Both the position numbers and the translations under genes were made by a program. Below, in pieces: positions 32,936-42,489 of a DNA stretch of 64,000 bases. The notes beneath the pieces are model-generated. The model made no database searches. It worked only from the letters and a program-made list of their open reading frames with translations, and was not told the DNA's origin. The stretch lies in NCBI GenBank assembly GCA_033283165.1, contig JAWMQL010000006.1, positions 62,001 through 126,000 of the forward strand, written 5' to 3'. This stretch comes from JAWMQL01 sp033283165. GTDB lineage: Bacteria > Pseudomonadota > Gammaproteobacteria > Pseudomonadales > Halieaceae. Within the stretch, counting starts at the first letter, position 1. Each line of letters starts with the position of its first letter.

Positions 32936-35167
32936 TCAGTACTCGTAGACCAGGTCCAGGCCGTAACTGCGCGGCGTACCGAACATGCTCACCGCGTAAC
33001 CGAGGCCCTGGTTGACGCCGAGGTCAGCACCGTAGACCACGTATTCCTCGTCGGTCAGGTTACGGCCCCAGGCGGCAATGCGCAGGCTACCGGCATTACC
33101 CAGCTGTATTTCCGAGACCCCGAGCCGGGCGTTCAGCAAGGTCCGGGACCGCGCGTTGCCGAAGGGGGACCCGGAAAATTCCTGGGCGTCCGTGTAGTTT
33201 GTATCCAGTCGGGCGTCCAGGTAGCCCCAGTTAAGAGGCCGTGCATAGACCAGCGCGAGGCTGCCGCTGTGTTTGCCGTCCGAGCGGGCGGTGCCGTCGT
33301 CCAGGTCAGTTTTGCGATAGCCATACGCACCGGTCAGGCTCAGGGTATCGGTCAACAGGGCGTTGAAGTCGATCTCCAGACCCTCGGTCTCGTTCTCACC
33401 CGAGTTGCGCAGGGTGCGCACGCCGTTCACGAACTCGGTGATTTGCAGGTTCTCGTTGTCGTTGTAGAACACCGCCGCGTTGACCCGCAGGCGGTTGTCC
33501 CACCACTCTGACTTCATGCCGATCTCCCAGGAGGTGGTCTCCTCCGGATCAGCCGGCGTGTCGAAGGCTTCAAAGTCGGTGTAATCCAGGTGATTGAGGG
33601 CCCCCACGCTGAAGACCCCGGCGTTGTAGCCTTCCGCCCGCTTGAAGTAGAAACTCAGGTCATCGTTGACCCGGTAGCCCACCACGACATCGGTGGTGAA
33701 CTTGTCCCAGTCCTGGTCGGCCGTGTGCGGGCCGTCCAGCCGCGGATCCTCGTCCAGCAGGGTGATTTCCTTTTCGTCCTCGGTGTAGCGCAGGCCCAGC
33801 GTCAGGTCCCAGCTCTCGTTGAAATAGTATTTCACCTGGCCGAAGGCGGCCTGGGATTTGTTCTCGATGCTGTACCAGGAGCCCGCCCCGGCGCCGAGGT
33901 TGCGCAGCAACACCGGCCGGGTAGGGTCGTTGAGATAGAACAGGGCATCCCAGGGATTGATCTCCCTGCCTTCTTCCTCGAAGTAGAACAGTCCCAGGGT
34001 GTAGTCCAGCCTGTCGTCCAGGGCGCTGCCGATCACCTGCAACTCCTGCGAGAACTGGTCCTGGTCTTTTTCGTTTTCGGCATGGAACATGGGCACGGCT
34101 TCCCCCGCGTCCGTAACCCAGGCGCCACCGTCCAGGTCATTGCCCGGGAAATCGGACTCGTACTCGCGATAGGCGCTGATGGATTTGATCTGCGCCCAGT
34201 CGGTATCCCAGACGAGGGTCAGGTTATGGCCGGAGATTTCGGTTTCCTCCACTGACTGGCCGTCCAGTTGAAAGTCCTCCCGTCGTTTGCGGGGGGATTC
34301 CACCTCCAGCATACCCGCCAGCGGGTTGTAACCCGGCAGGAAGGCCCCGGTCGCCAGGTCGTAGGTACCCTGCAGGCTGCTGTCCGTACCACCGGGGCCC
34401 ACCTTGACAATCTGCGAGGGCAGGGGTACCGCGTCAGTCCAGGTGCCGTCGTAACTGTAGTCCGCGCTGAAAAAATCACTCGGCTCCCAGCGCAGGGCCA
34501 CACGCAGGGCGTCGGTTTCCAGGCTGCCCAGGTCACTCTCACCGTCCGGATGATGATTGTCGGCCCAGCCATCGTACTCCCGGTACATGTAGGAAATCTT
34601 GGCGCTGAAACCGCCCGCGGCCGGGGTATCCAGGGTGGTGGTGGAGCGCAAATCACCAAAGGAACCCGCCGTCAGGGCCTGCCTGAAACCGAATTCGCCG
34701 GCCGGCTTGCGGGTGATGATGTTGATCGCTCCACCGGTCGTGTTCTTGCCCCACAGGGTACCCTGGGGACCGCGCAGGATCTCGATACGCTCGATATCCA
34801 CGATATCGAATACCGCGCCGGCATTGCGGGCGAGATAGGCGCCGTCCAGGTACATGCCGACCTTGGGGTCGACCGCCAGCGAGGGCTCACCCGTGGAGAT
34901 ACCCCGGATGCTGGCGCGGATATTGCCCGCGCTGCCAAAGGTATTGGAAATGTCCACGTTCGGGGTGTAGTTGCCGATGTCGGTGGCGTTGAACGCGCCG
35001 ATGGACTCCAGCGAATCAGCGGTAAAGGCGGTGATCGCGATGGGCGTGTCCTGGAGTGAGGTTTCACGCTTCTGGGCGGTTACCACCACCTCCTCCAGTA
35101 CCTGGGCCTGGGCGAGGCCGGCCACGCCGGCCAGGGCGATTGCCAGGGTTGTCTTTGCTGCGGTCAT
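32936..35167 (-). CDS. TonB-dependent outer membrane receptor
   Basis: The 743-residue protein imports a large or scarce nutrient through the outer membrane using TonB energy. It has a signal peptide (TTLAIALAGVAGLAQA), then VLEEVVVTAQKRE, the usual start of the mature protein with plug domain. The plug has RGPQGTLWGKNTTGGAINII and the barrel ends YGLDLVYEY. Receptors of this type in marine and sphingomonad genomes often take up carbohydrates or aromatic or steroid-like compounds, but the ligand is not evident. I chose ATG at 35167. It is divergent from a PadR regulator, with matching operators in its promoter. Confidence 0.9.
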   Translation of the reverse strand: MTAAKTTLAIALAGVAGLAQAQVLEEVVVTAQKRETSLQDTPIAITAFTADSLESIGAFNATDIGNYTPNVDISNTFGSAGNIRASIRGISTGEPSLAVDPKVGMYLDGAYLARNAGAVFDIVDIERIEILRGPQGTLWGKNTTGGAINIITRKPAGEFGFRQALTAGSFGDLRSTTTLDTPAAGGFSAKISYMYREYDGWADNHHPDGESDLGSLETDALRVALRWEPSDFFSADYSYDGTWTDAVPLPSQIVKVGPGGTDSSLQGTYDLATGAFLPGYNPLAGMLEVESPRKRREDFQLDGQSVEETEISGHNLTLVWDTDWAQIKSISAYREYESDFPGNDLDGGAWVTDAGEAVPMFHAENEKDQDQFSQELQVIGSALDDRLDYTLGLFYFEEEGREINPWDALFYLNDPTRPVLLRNLGAGAGSWYSIENKSQAAFGQVKYYFNESWDLTLGLRYTEDEKEITLLDEDPRLDGPHTADQDWDKFTTDVVVGYRVNDDLSFYFKRAEGYNAGVFSVGALNHLDYTDFEAFDTPADPEETTSWEIGMKSEWWDNRLRVNAAVFYNDNENLQITEFVNGVRTLRNSGENETEGLEIDFNALLTDTLSLTGAYGYRKTDLDDGTARSDGKHSGSLALVYARPLNWGYLDARLDTNYTDAQEFSGSPFGNARSRTLLNARLGVSEIQLGNAGSLRIAAWGRNLTDEEYVVYGADLGVNQGLGYAVSMFGTPRSYGLDLVYEY

Positions 35168-35187
35168 GATCCTTGCTCCTACAGGAC

Positions 35188-35204
35188 TACTCCTTTTTGG
35201 AGTA
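35188..35204. promoter_or_regulatory. Operator 1, TACTCC-N5-GGAGTA palindrome
   Basis: TACTCCTTTTTGGAGTA has 6-bp inverted arms around 5 bases. An identical pair of arms recurs at 35229-35245, with centres 41 bases apart. It lies in the early leader of the TonB receptor gene and upstream of the PadR gene, and is probably bound by that regulator. Confidence 0.7.
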
Positions 35205-35224
35205 TTTTGTTTTAGGGGGCTGGG

Positions 35225-35252
35225 ATAATACTCCAAATAGGAGTAGAGTCAA
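35225..35252 (-). promoter_or_regulatory. Promoter of the TonB receptor gene
   Basis: On the minus strand TTGACT (35252-35247) and TATTAT (35230-35225) are separated by 16 bases. Operator 2 lies between them. Transcription would begin near 35218, about 50 bases before the receptor start. Confidence 0.6.
35229..35245. promoter_or_regulatory. Operator 2, TACTCC-N5-GGAGTA palindrome
   Basis: TACTCCAAATAGGAGTA has the same arms as operator 1. It fills the spacer of the receptor promoter and adjoins a TGGGATAAT extended -10-like element (35221-35229) for the PadR gene, so one bound dimer could repress both directions. Confidence 0.72.
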
Positions 35253-35255
35253 ATC

Positions 35256-35912
35256 ATGGCCGACAACTTACCCAAACTCAGTCCAACTTCTTATGCCCTG
35301 CTCGGCCTGCTGGCCCGCGAGCCCCGTTCCGCCTACCAGCTGACTTCCGCCATGAAGAACAGCCTGGTGCGGGTGTTCTGGCCGCGGGCGGAGAGCCATA
35401 TCTACTCTGAGCCGAAGAAGCTCCTGCGCCACGGCCTGGTCCGTGAAGAGGTTCAGGTCAGCGGCGGGCGCAGCCGCAAGGTCTACAGCATTACCGCTGC
35501 CGGACACGACGCCCTGCGGCACTGGCTGCAAGCGGAAGACGGAGCCGAGTTGCGAACCCAGTCGGAGGTGATGCTCAAGTTGTTGCTGGCCAATGCCGGC
35601 CCCGCCGACACCGCGAGGAACACGCTGCTCGAGGCTCTCGCGGGTACGGAGCGCGACCTGCAGACGGCGATCGACGGCATCGAGCAGGTTCTGGCGGGCG
35701 GGATCGATGCCACCGCCGGTATGCCCTGGAATGGCATCGCCATCACGCTGATGGCGGAGCTGCTGGTGGCACGCCTGCACTGGAATCGCTGGGCCCTGGA
35801 TGCCATCGACGACGAGCAGGCCGCGCAGCAGCCGGTGGCCCTGGGCAGGGCTGCCTACGAGCGGGCCCTGGCGCTACTGAATGCCGCCCGGGAGGAGGGC
35901 GCCAACGACTGA
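35256..35912 (+). CDS. PadR family transcriptional regulator
   Basis: The 218-residue protein has an N-terminal winged helix (LSPTSYALLGLLAREPRSAY is the PadR start, followed by a recognition region SHIYSEPKKLLRHGLV and the wing GGRSRKVYSIT). The C-terminal Vir_act_alpha_C helical domain contains the dimerisation helices. PadR proteins usually repress a neighbouring gene until a small ligand binds. The two matched palindromes in the 88-base region shared with the TonB receptor gene make that receptor and itself the likely targets. The start is ATG at 35256. Confidence 0.87.
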   Translation: MADNLPKLSPTSYALLGLLAREPRSAYQLTSAMKNSLVRVFWPRAESHIYSEPKKLLRHGLVREEVQVSGGRSRKVYSITAAGHDALRHWLQAEDGAELRTQSEVMLKLLLANAGPADTARNTLLEALAGTERDLQTAIDGIEQVLAGGIDATAGMPWNGIAITLMAELLVARLHWNRWALDAIDDEQAAQQPVALGRAAYERALALLNAAREEGAND

Positions 35913-36022
35913 ACGAAACCTGAACCGACGGCGGTTTTCTGTGGCCCGGGGGCATTTTTCACTACAATAACAGTCACACAGATACGCCCCTGCACCAACG
36001 GAAACTGAGGAGTCCACCCGGT

Positions 36023-36835
36023 ATGAAACGCCCGCTGCTTTTAATCCTGGCCTGCTGCCTCGCCAGCGCCTGTGCCACCAGCCCCACAGGGCGCAGCCAG
36101 TTGATGTTGATCTCTCCGGAATCCGCCATCGTAGAGTCCAAAGCCGCCTACCTGAGTACCGTCAGCAAACTGGACAGCGAGAACAAACTGGTGGACGACC
36201 CGCGCATGGCGGACCGGGTGGCCCGGATCACCGGGCGCCTGGTAACCGAGGCCATTGCCATGTATCCGCAGTCACGGGACTGGGAATGGAGCGTGGCCAT
36301 CGTGGATGACCCGGAGGTGGTCAACGCCTGGTGCATGGCCGGCGGCCGCATGGCCGTGTACACGGGCCTGTTCCAGCAGTTGCAACTCACCGACGCCGAG
36401 TTCGCCCAGATCATGGGCCACGAGATCTCCCACGCCCTGGCCAATCACACCGCCGAGCGTATGTCCCGCGCCATGGCCACCACCCTGGGGGTGGTCGCGG
36501 TCGGCGCCGTGTCGGACCGGCCCGGGGTGGCCATGTCGGGGGCCGCCATGGCAGCGAAGTTGGCACTGGAGCTGCCCAACAGCCGCACCGCCGAGTCCGA
36601 GGCGGACCGCATTGGCATCGAGCTCGCCACCCGTGCCGGCTACGACCCGGAGGCGGCCGTGACCCTGTGGCAGAAGATGGGCAAGAACGGCGGCGCCGCG
36701 CCGTTCGAATTTCTCAGCACCCACCCGGCGCCGGGGAACCGCGAGGCCGCCCTGGCGGCCATGGCTCCCGAGATGCTGGCGCTCAACCCGACCGGCCGCA
36801 AGGCAGCCGTGCACCCGGTCACCATCGTGCGCTAG
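36023..36835 (+). CDS. M48 family zinc metalloprotease, lipoprotein
   Basis: The 270-residue protein has a lipoprotein signal (LLLILACCLASAC) and the zinc site HEISH (about residues 133-137) with the third ligand Glu in ESEADRIGIELA. This matches the short periplasmic M48 proteases of the LoiP/YcaL/BepA type, which process or help assemble outer membrane proteins. It has no tetratricopeptide tail, unlike BepA. The stop overlaps that of the convergent PaaN-like gene in a shared CTAG. ATG at 36023 follows TGAGGAG. Confidence 0.9.
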   Translation: MKRPLLLILACCLASACATSPTGRSQLMLISPESAIVESKAAYLSTVSKLDSENKLVDDPRMADRVARITGRLVTEAIAMYPQSRDWEWSVAIVDDPEVVNAWCMAGGRMAVYTGLFQQLQLTDAEFAQIMGHEISHALANHTAERMSRAMATTLGVVAVGAVSDRPGVAMSGAAMAAKLALELPNSRTAESEADRIGIELATRAGYDPEAAVTLWQKMGKNGGAAPFEFLSTHPAPGNREAALAAMAPEMLALNPTGRKAAVHPVTIVR

Positions 36836-38505
36836 CGCAGGCGCTTGCTCTGGACGATGCGAAAGCGGCTGGCGACGAAGGCCAGGTCGGCCAGGCAGGC
36901 ATTACCCGCGGGGTTGAGCCCGGTCACGTGGTAGTCGGAGTAGGCGGCGGCAAAATTGATCGGCATGCCGACCAGGTTGCAGGCCACCGACGCACCCGCT
37001 GCGTGGTAGGCATCCACCGCCCGCTGCAGGAAATCCTCGTTCACCGAATACACATGGGAGGTGATGGCGCCGCGCTCACGGGCGTTGGTCGTGGCCTCGC
37101 GCAGGCAGGACTCCGCGTCCCGGCCCTTGATGATGAAAGACACCGGTCCGAAAATTTCCTCGCGGTAGATATCCCGGGCCGCCTCGGTCACCTCCAGCAC
37201 CAGGGGTGAGGCGGTGCGGGCGCGGGGAAAATCGGCGTAAGCCAGCGGCCCGGAGTCCCGCAGCAGCCGGCCGCGCATTCCCGCCAGCTGCCGGTAGCGA
37301 TCGACGGTTGCCAGCACGTTGTCGTCCACCAGTGTGCCGCACAGCACCTGGGCCTGCTGCAGGTGTTCGTCTACAGCGCGCACGATCGCTTCCGCAACCG
37401 CATCGAAGCTGACCGATTCCCCACCGACACTGATGCCACCCGCGGGCACATGGATGTTCTGTACACTGGTACACATCTGCGCCGAGGCCTGGCACAGGGA
37501 GTGGGCGATGGCCGAGGCCATGGCCTGCAGATCCTCACAGGACTCGATGACCACGGAATTACAGCCGGCAGTCTCGGTGTAGACCAGCTTGTCGCGACAG
37601 TTTTCCTCCAGCCACCGGCCGAAACGCGGGCTGCCGGTGAAATCGACGATCGCGGTTTCCGGTCGCGCCAGCAGTGCCATCGCCGCTGGGGCCTCCCGGG
37701 TATCCGCCACCAGGGTCACCAGGTTGGGATCAAAACCCGCCTCCGCCAGCACGGCCCGCGCCGCGCTGACCACCAGCGCCACCGGCAGGATCGCAGCGGG
37801 ATGAGGTTTCATCACCACCGGATTGCCCGTAGCCAGGCTGGCGCACAGCGCGGGATAGCCGTTCCAGAGCGGGAAGGTGGCACAGCAGATGGCCACACTG
37901 ACACCACGCGGCAGCAGGTGGTACTGCTTGTCGAGGCGGGCCGTCCCCGACTTGCCGAACTGCCGCTCCCAGTGTGCCGTGGCCGGCACATCGGCCATCG
38001 CCTTGTGGGCATACACCAGGGCCTCCAGGCCCCGGTCCAGCGCGTTGGCCCCGGAGCCGGCGAACGCCATGATGTAGCTCTGCCCGGAGGTATGCATGGT
38101 GGCGTGGGCGTTTTCGAACAACTGCCCGGCGCAGCGATCGAGAATTTCCAGGCAGACGCCGACCCGGTCCCGGGGCTCCGCCCCGCACCAGGCGTCCATC
38201 CCGGACACGATGGCGGGGAACAGCGGGTCCAGGTCCACCCGCGGGTAATCGATACCGAGGGGCTCTCCCGTGTAGGGCGATACCTCCGCGCCCAGTCGGC
38301 CGATCTCGCCCGGTAGCGTCAGCGGGTAGGGCTGGTCCAGTAGTGCCTCGAAACGGGCCTTGCCGGCAGCGGGTTTCTCGGGCCCATGTATTTTCGTGCT
38401 GGGGCTTTCCGGGTAGGCCGTCCACGCATAGCGCCGGGCACAGGCGTCCAGTGCCTTCTCGAGGGTTCCCTGGTGGCGCACAAAAAAATCCGCTGCCGTA
38501 GTCAC
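36832..38505 (-). CDS. PaaN-type aldehyde dehydrogenase
   Basis: The 557-residue protein matches the aldehyde dehydrogenase family named PaaN after a phenylacetate locus. TETAGCNS holds the position of the family Glu region, and QASAQMCTSVQN carries the catalytic Cys; VAICCATFPLWNGYPAL and FTGSPRFGRWLEE are further conserved parts. It would oxidise an aldehyde with NAD(P). The GTG start at 38505 overlaps the stop of the dioxygenase gene (GTGA), so the two are translationally coupled. The open frame extends further upstream, but that overlaps the dioxygenase gene in another frame and is not used. It is the last gene of the operon. Confidence 0.86.
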   Translation of the reverse strand: MTTAADFFVRHQGTLEKALDACARRYAWTAYPESPSTKIHGPEKPAAGKARFEALLDQPYPLTLPGEIGRLGAEVSPYTGEPLGIDYPRVDLDPLFPAIVSGMDAWCGAEPRDRVGVCLEILDRCAGQLFENAHATMHTSGQSYIMAFAGSGANALDRGLEALVYAHKAMADVPATAHWERQFGKSGTARLDKQYHLLPRGVSVAICCATFPLWNGYPALCASLATGNPVVMKPHPAAILPVALVVSAARAVLAEAGFDPNLVTLVADTREAPAAMALLARPETAIVDFTGSPRFGRWLEENCRDKLVYTETAGCNSVVIESCEDLQAMASAIAHSLCQASAQMCTSVQNIHVPAGGISVGGESVSFDAVAEAIVRAVDEHLQQAQVLCGTLVDDNVLATVDRYRQLAGMRGRLLRDSGPLAYADFPRARTASPLVLEVTEAARDIYREEIFGPVSFIIKGRDAESCLREATTNARERGAITSHVYSVNEDFLQRAVDAYHAAGASVACNLVGMPINFAAAYSDYHVTGLNPAGNACLADLAFVASRFRIVQSKRLR

Positions 38506-40019
38506 TGGTAGAGGTCCTCCCCCCGCGCCCAGGTGGCGTGAAATCCGAACGGTACCCGGTGCGGCAGGCGCACCCGGGCGATGGGTCCTGCGGGAATGTC
38601 CGTGGCGTCGAACACCAGGCAGTGGGACTGCCAGCTGTTGCTGTCGGTCACCAGGGTAATGACATAGCCATCGTCCTCGACGCTGGCGCGGTCCGCGCCT
38701 GTCTTGGGTGCGAATACCGCCTCGCTGCCGAACACCCCGGCACCGTAGTCCCACTGCCAGTGCCGGCCGCTGTCGTTGTCGTACTTCACCAGCCCGGTAA
38801 AGCGCAGGGTGTACCCTCCCTCGTGCAACAGCGGGATGCGCTGGTGATAGGAATACCTGCTCTTCACGCCGTGGAACAGCGGATTGGATTTGTTGAACTC
38901 GGTATTGAGGTCGTCAGTATCGCCCTCGCGAACCTCGCCGGTACGCAGGTTGAAGCGCCAGCGGTAGGCATTGGCCTCCAGCCGCATATAGGCCAGCATA
39001 TGGGCCAGTTCGCCTTCCCCGGGCCGGGCATCGGGCATCGGGTTGGTGGAGCGGCAGCCATCCATGACAACCCAGTCGCCCTCTTCCCAGCAGTTGGTCA
39101 CGTGCAGGATGTAGCAGGGCTCGCACTCGAACCAGCGCACGTCGCCGCCCTGTCCGCGCCGCGGAATGATACCGAAGCGCGTCGGGAGCTCGCGATGAAA
39201 AGTCAGGACCCGGTACTTGTGCTGGCGCAAGACGTCCAGATCGTGAAAGAACGGCAGGTCGTGCAGGATGGCGTAGCGGGTCGTAAACCCGATATCGTGA
39301 GGCAGACGCGCCCCGGGCAGGTCGATCGCCACCTCGTGCACCAACCGCCCCTGCGGATCCGCCACGCCGTAGGTCATGTACGGGGGCTCATCGCCATAGT
39401 CGAAAAACAACAACTCGCCGGTCGCCCAGTCGAGCTTGGAGTGGGCCGACAGGCGCAGGGATTCGCGCCCCTGCAGCCGGTAGTGGCCCCGTGTTGCCAG
39501 AGTCTGGCTATCCAGCTGGTAGGGGTGGCCGGCGTTGTACCACAGGGTCATGATGCTGTCGTTGTACCAGAATACATCGGTGTTGGAGGTGTCCTTGATG
39601 CCAAAGGGTGACACGTTGTAGTCAAACGGACCCATCACACCGGGAGAGACCGACTCCCCGGCTGTTGCCTCCTGCTGCAGCGCCGCGGTCTGGATGTAGC
39701 GATTGCGGTAGCTGACCTTGCCATCGCGGAAGTAAATGCCGTGCACCATGCCGTCACCGTCAAACGGGTGGTAACGGAACTTTGGCGGGTGCACGGGGTT
39801 GGGGCCGTTGCGAAAATAGGCGCCCTCCAGGTCGGCGGGCAGCTCGCCTTCCACCGCAAGATCGGCCACCGACATCTCGTCCCGGGTCGGGGCATACACA
39901 CCGTGCAGGTAGGGATTGTCGAGGTCGTAGATCCACCGGGCCGTGTCTTCGAAGTGAGTCACCCCGCCGATGCAGTGATCGACTGCCGGGTACTCGCGCA
40001 TGCTCTGTGTCCGGGCCAT
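38502..40019 (-). CDS. Carotenoid-cleavage-type dioxygenase
   Basis: The 505-residue protein has the RPE65/carotenoid oxygenase seven-bladed propeller. The four iron His can be placed in SAHSKLDW, PHDIGFTTRYAI, YILHVTNCWEEG and VPFGFHATW. The PxRVPxGFH-like end is PHRVPFGFH. Such enzymes split an alkene with O2 into two aldehydes or ketones; substrates include carotenoids, apocarotenoids and stilbenes (lignostilbene dioxygenases). The next gene is an aldehyde dehydrogenase overlapping by 4 bases, which could use the product. The true substrate is not shown by sequence. Confidence 0.9.
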   Translation of the reverse strand: MARTQSMREYPAVDHCIGGVTHFEDTARWIYDLDNPYLHGVYAPTRDEMSVADLAVEGELPADLEGAYFRNGPNPVHPPKFRYHPFDGDGMVHGIYFRDGKVSYRNRYIQTAALQQEATAGESVSPGVMGPFDYNVSPFGIKDTSNTDVFWYNDSIMTLWYNAGHPYQLDSQTLATRGHYRLQGRESLRLSAHSKLDWATGELLFFDYGDEPPYMTYGVADPQGRLVHEVAIDLPGARLPHDIGFTTRYAILHDLPFFHDLDVLRQHKYRVLTFHRELPTRFGIIPRRGQGGDVRWFECEPCYILHVTNCWEEGDWVVMDGCRSTNPMPDARPGEGELAHMLAYMRLEANAYRWRFNLRTGEVREGDTDDLNTEFNKSNPLFHGVKSRYSYHQRIPLLHEGGYTLRFTGLVKYDNDSGRHWQWDYGAGVFGSEAVFAPKTGADRASVEDDGYVITLVTDSNSWQSHCLVFDATDIPAGPIARVRLPHRVPFGFHATWARGEDLYQ

Positions 40020-40048
40020 CGTTATCTTCTCCCGATCAGACTCAGGGG

Positions 40049-41254
40049 TCAGTCGCGCTCAACGAGCAATGCGCTGCCGCAACCGCCCGCACCACTGGCG
40101 GCGACGATGCCGCGCTTCAGGTCCCGCCGTTCCAGTTCATCCAGCAACACGCCGGCCATGATGGCGCCGGTCGCGCCCATGGGGTGTCCCAGCGCTATCA
40201 CGCCGCCGTTGACGTTGAGTCGCTCGGCGGGAATATCCAGGTCCCGCTGGATTTTGATCACCGTGGCGGCAAAGGCCTCGTGCACCTCGAACAGGTCCAC
40301 GTCCGCAGCCGTCAGGCCCTGCTCCGCCAACAGGCGCCCGGTGGCGGCGACGCAGCCGGTGAGCACCTGCAGGGGGTCATCGCTGGCAGCAGCGGCAGCG
40401 GTAACCCGCGCCCGGGGCGGGGCGGACAGGCGCTTGCCCAATTCCTCGTTACCGAGCAGCAACAGGGTCGCCGCATCGGCCATGGCCGGCGAATTGCCCG
40501 CGGTGTGAATATGCCGGATCGCATCCAGTTGCGCATGCGCGGCGAGTTGCAGGGCGTCGACCCCCTGGGCACCCGGGTCGGCGAACGCTGCCGGCAGGGC
40601 CGCCAGCTGTTCCGCGGTGATATCGCCGCGTATGCATTCATCCTCGATCACTTCAATACCCTTGACCGGGTTGCGCACGGGCACAATCGACTTGAAGTAG
40701 CCCTCGCTGCGCGCCTGCGCCGCGCGCCGTTGGCTCTGCAGGGCGATCGCGTCGGCCTGTTCCCGGGTGACATCGTAGAGACTGGCGACCAGGTCGGCGC
40801 CGCTGCCCATCATCAGCATCCGGCAGCGGGCGGCGAAGGCCGGATCCATAAACGGCCGGGCCTGGTCCGCCAGCAGGGGCACGCGCGACATCATTTCCAC
40901 GCCACCGGCTACCACCGCCTGTTCCTGGCCCACGGCAATTTTCAGTGCGCCGATCGAGATCGCATCGATACCGGAGGAACAGAAGCGGTTGACCGTGAGC
41001 CCCCCCACGCCGGCGGGCCAGCCGGCGTACAGGGCCGAGGTTCGGGCGACATTGCCCGCCTGCTCACCGTGCTGGGTTACGCAGCCCAGGATCACGTCCC
41101 CGACCTGGACCGGGTCGAGCCCGGTGCGCTGCTGGAGACTGTCGTAAAGTGATTTCAGCACCTCGTGGGGGCTCAGGTCGTGCAGTCCACCGCTCTCCTT
41201 CGCCCGCGTACGTGCGGTGCGAATCGCGTCGTAGATAAAAACCGGGACCATCAA
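40049..41254 (-). CDS. Thiolase (acetyl-CoA C-acyltransferase)
   Basis: The 401-residue enzyme has the thiolase residues: nucleophile Cys in NRFCSSGIDAI, His in ALGHPMGATGA and the second Cys in GAGGCGSALL. It should cleave a 3-oxoacyl-CoA with CoA. It overlaps the SCP2-type thiolase gene by 4 bases on the same strand and precedes the dioxygenase by 29 bases. It is probably the beta-oxidation thiolase of the operon. Confidence 0.9.
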   Translation of the reverse strand: MMVPVFIYDAIRTARTRAKESGGLHDLSPHEVLKSLYDSLQQRTGLDPVQVGDVILGCVTQHGEQAGNVARTSALYAGWPAGVGGLTVNRFCSSGIDAISIGALKIAVGQEQAVVAGGVEMMSRVPLLADQARPFMDPAFAARCRMLMMGSGADLVASLYDVTREQADAIALQSQRRAAQARSEGYFKSIVPVRNPVKGIEVIEDECIRGDITAEQLAALPAAFADPGAQGVDALQLAAHAQLDAIRHIHTAGNSPAMADAATLLLLGNEELGKRLSAPPRARVTAAAAASDDPLQVLTGCVAATGRLLAEQGLTAADVDLFEVHEAFAATVIKIQRDLDIPAERLNVNGGVIALGHPMGATGAIMAGVLLDELERRDLKRGIVAASGAGGCGSALLVERD

Positions 41255-42489
41255 CCGATCCCCACCACGAAACTGGCACAGGTGGTGGTGCTGCCACCGA
41301 CATTGAAGGTGATCATGTTCTCGGCCTTTCTTAACTGGTAGTCACCCGCCGTACCGCTCACTTGCCGCGCGCAGTCCAGCACCATGCGAACACCCGTGGC
41401 ACCCACCGGATGGCCCAGGCCGATCAGGCCGCCGCTGGGATTGATGGGAAACCTGCCGTCGGGGGTAATGCGTCCGTCCTCGATGGCCTGCCAGCTCTGC
41501 CCGGGTGGGGTCAGCCCGGCGTGATCGATCGCCATGTACTCGGTCATGGTGAAACAGTCGTGGGTTTCCAGTCCGTCCAGCTCGGCGACCCGGGCGAAGC
41601 CTGCGCGCTGCGCGGCTTCCGTTAGGCAGGCCGCTGCGTGGGGAAACACCAGCGGCGCATCCGCAGAGAGCTGCAGCTTGCGATCCAGCAGGATCGGCGC
41701 CGAGCGGTGGCCCCAGCCTTTGATACGGGGCAGGTCCGCCAGGCGCTGGCCCCGTTTTTCCGCCTGCGCCCGCGCGGCTCGTTCGCCGGCCAGGATGATG
41801 CAGGCAGCGCCGTCGGTGATCTGGCCGCAGTCCTTTTTGCGCACGCGGCCCTCGATGACCGGGTTCAGTTCATCGCTGCAGCTGAAGGCGCCCGCGGCGA
41901 ACTGCCAGTCGCGGGTCTGGGCCAGGGGATTGCGCTTTGCGTTGCCGAAGTTGATCTCCGCAATCCGGTTCAGGTGATCGGCGTCAATGCCGTAGCGGCG
42001 ATCGTATTCCCCGGTCAGGCGATCAAACATATGGGGCCAGGGAAACTGGCAGTCCCCGGGCCGCGCCTCGTGACCCTGCCAGGCGGCGGCGCCCAGGTAC
42101 TCGGCACCGGTCTGGCCGTTCACATTGCGCATCAGCTCCAGGCCCAGCACGCAGGCCACGTCGTAATGCCCTGCCTCGATATCGCGCATGGCCGACAGGA
42201 TCGCCATGGAACCGGAGGCGCAGGCCGCCTCGTGGCGCGAGGTCGGCAGCGACGCCAGTTCCGGGTAGACCATGCCGAAAAAGCCCCCCATCAGGCCCTG
42301 CCGGGCAAACAGTTCGGCGACGAAGTTGCCCACGTGGCCGACTTCGATCTGCGCCGGTTCGATGCCCGCGTTCGCCACCGCCGCCACCAGGGTCTCGGAG
42401 AACATATCGAATATTTCCAGGCCCTCCCGCGACCAGTTGCGGGCGAAGTCGGTCTGGCTGCCGCCCAGGATGTAGATATCACCACTCAT
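41251..42489 (-). CDS. SCP2-type thiolase-like protein
   Basis: The 412-residue protein belongs to the SCP-x/SCP2-like thiolase branch, common in steroid and terpene catabolism (compare DitF). The nucleophile Cys is in EAACASGSMAI; GLGHPVGATGVR carries the His. The C-terminal end STTTCASFVVGIG differs from the CGSA-type ends of classic thiolases. Relatives may be thiolases or aldol lyases that act with a MaoC-like DUF35 partner; no DUF35 gene is seen here. It overlaps the acyl-CoA synthetase and thiolase genes by 4 bases on either side. Confidence 0.85.
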   Translation of the reverse strand: MSGDIYILGGSQTDFARNWSREGLEIFDMFSETLVAAVANAGIEPAQIEVGHVGNFVAELFARQGLMGGFFGMVYPELASLPTSRHEAACASGSMAILSAMRDIEAGHYDVACVLGLELMRNVNGQTGAEYLGAAAWQGHEARPGDCQFPWPHMFDRLTGEYDRRYGIDADHLNRIAEINFGNAKRNPLAQTRDWQFAAGAFSCSDELNPVIEGRVRKKDCGQITDGAACIILAGERAARAQAEKRGQRLADLPRIKGWGHRSAPILLDRKLQLSADAPLVFPHAAACLTEAAQRAGFARVAELDGLETHDCFTMTEYMAIDHAGLTPPGQSWQAIEDGRITPDGRFPINPSGGLIGLGHPVGATGVRMVLDCARQVSGTAGDYQLRKAENMITFNVGGSTTTCASFVVGIG

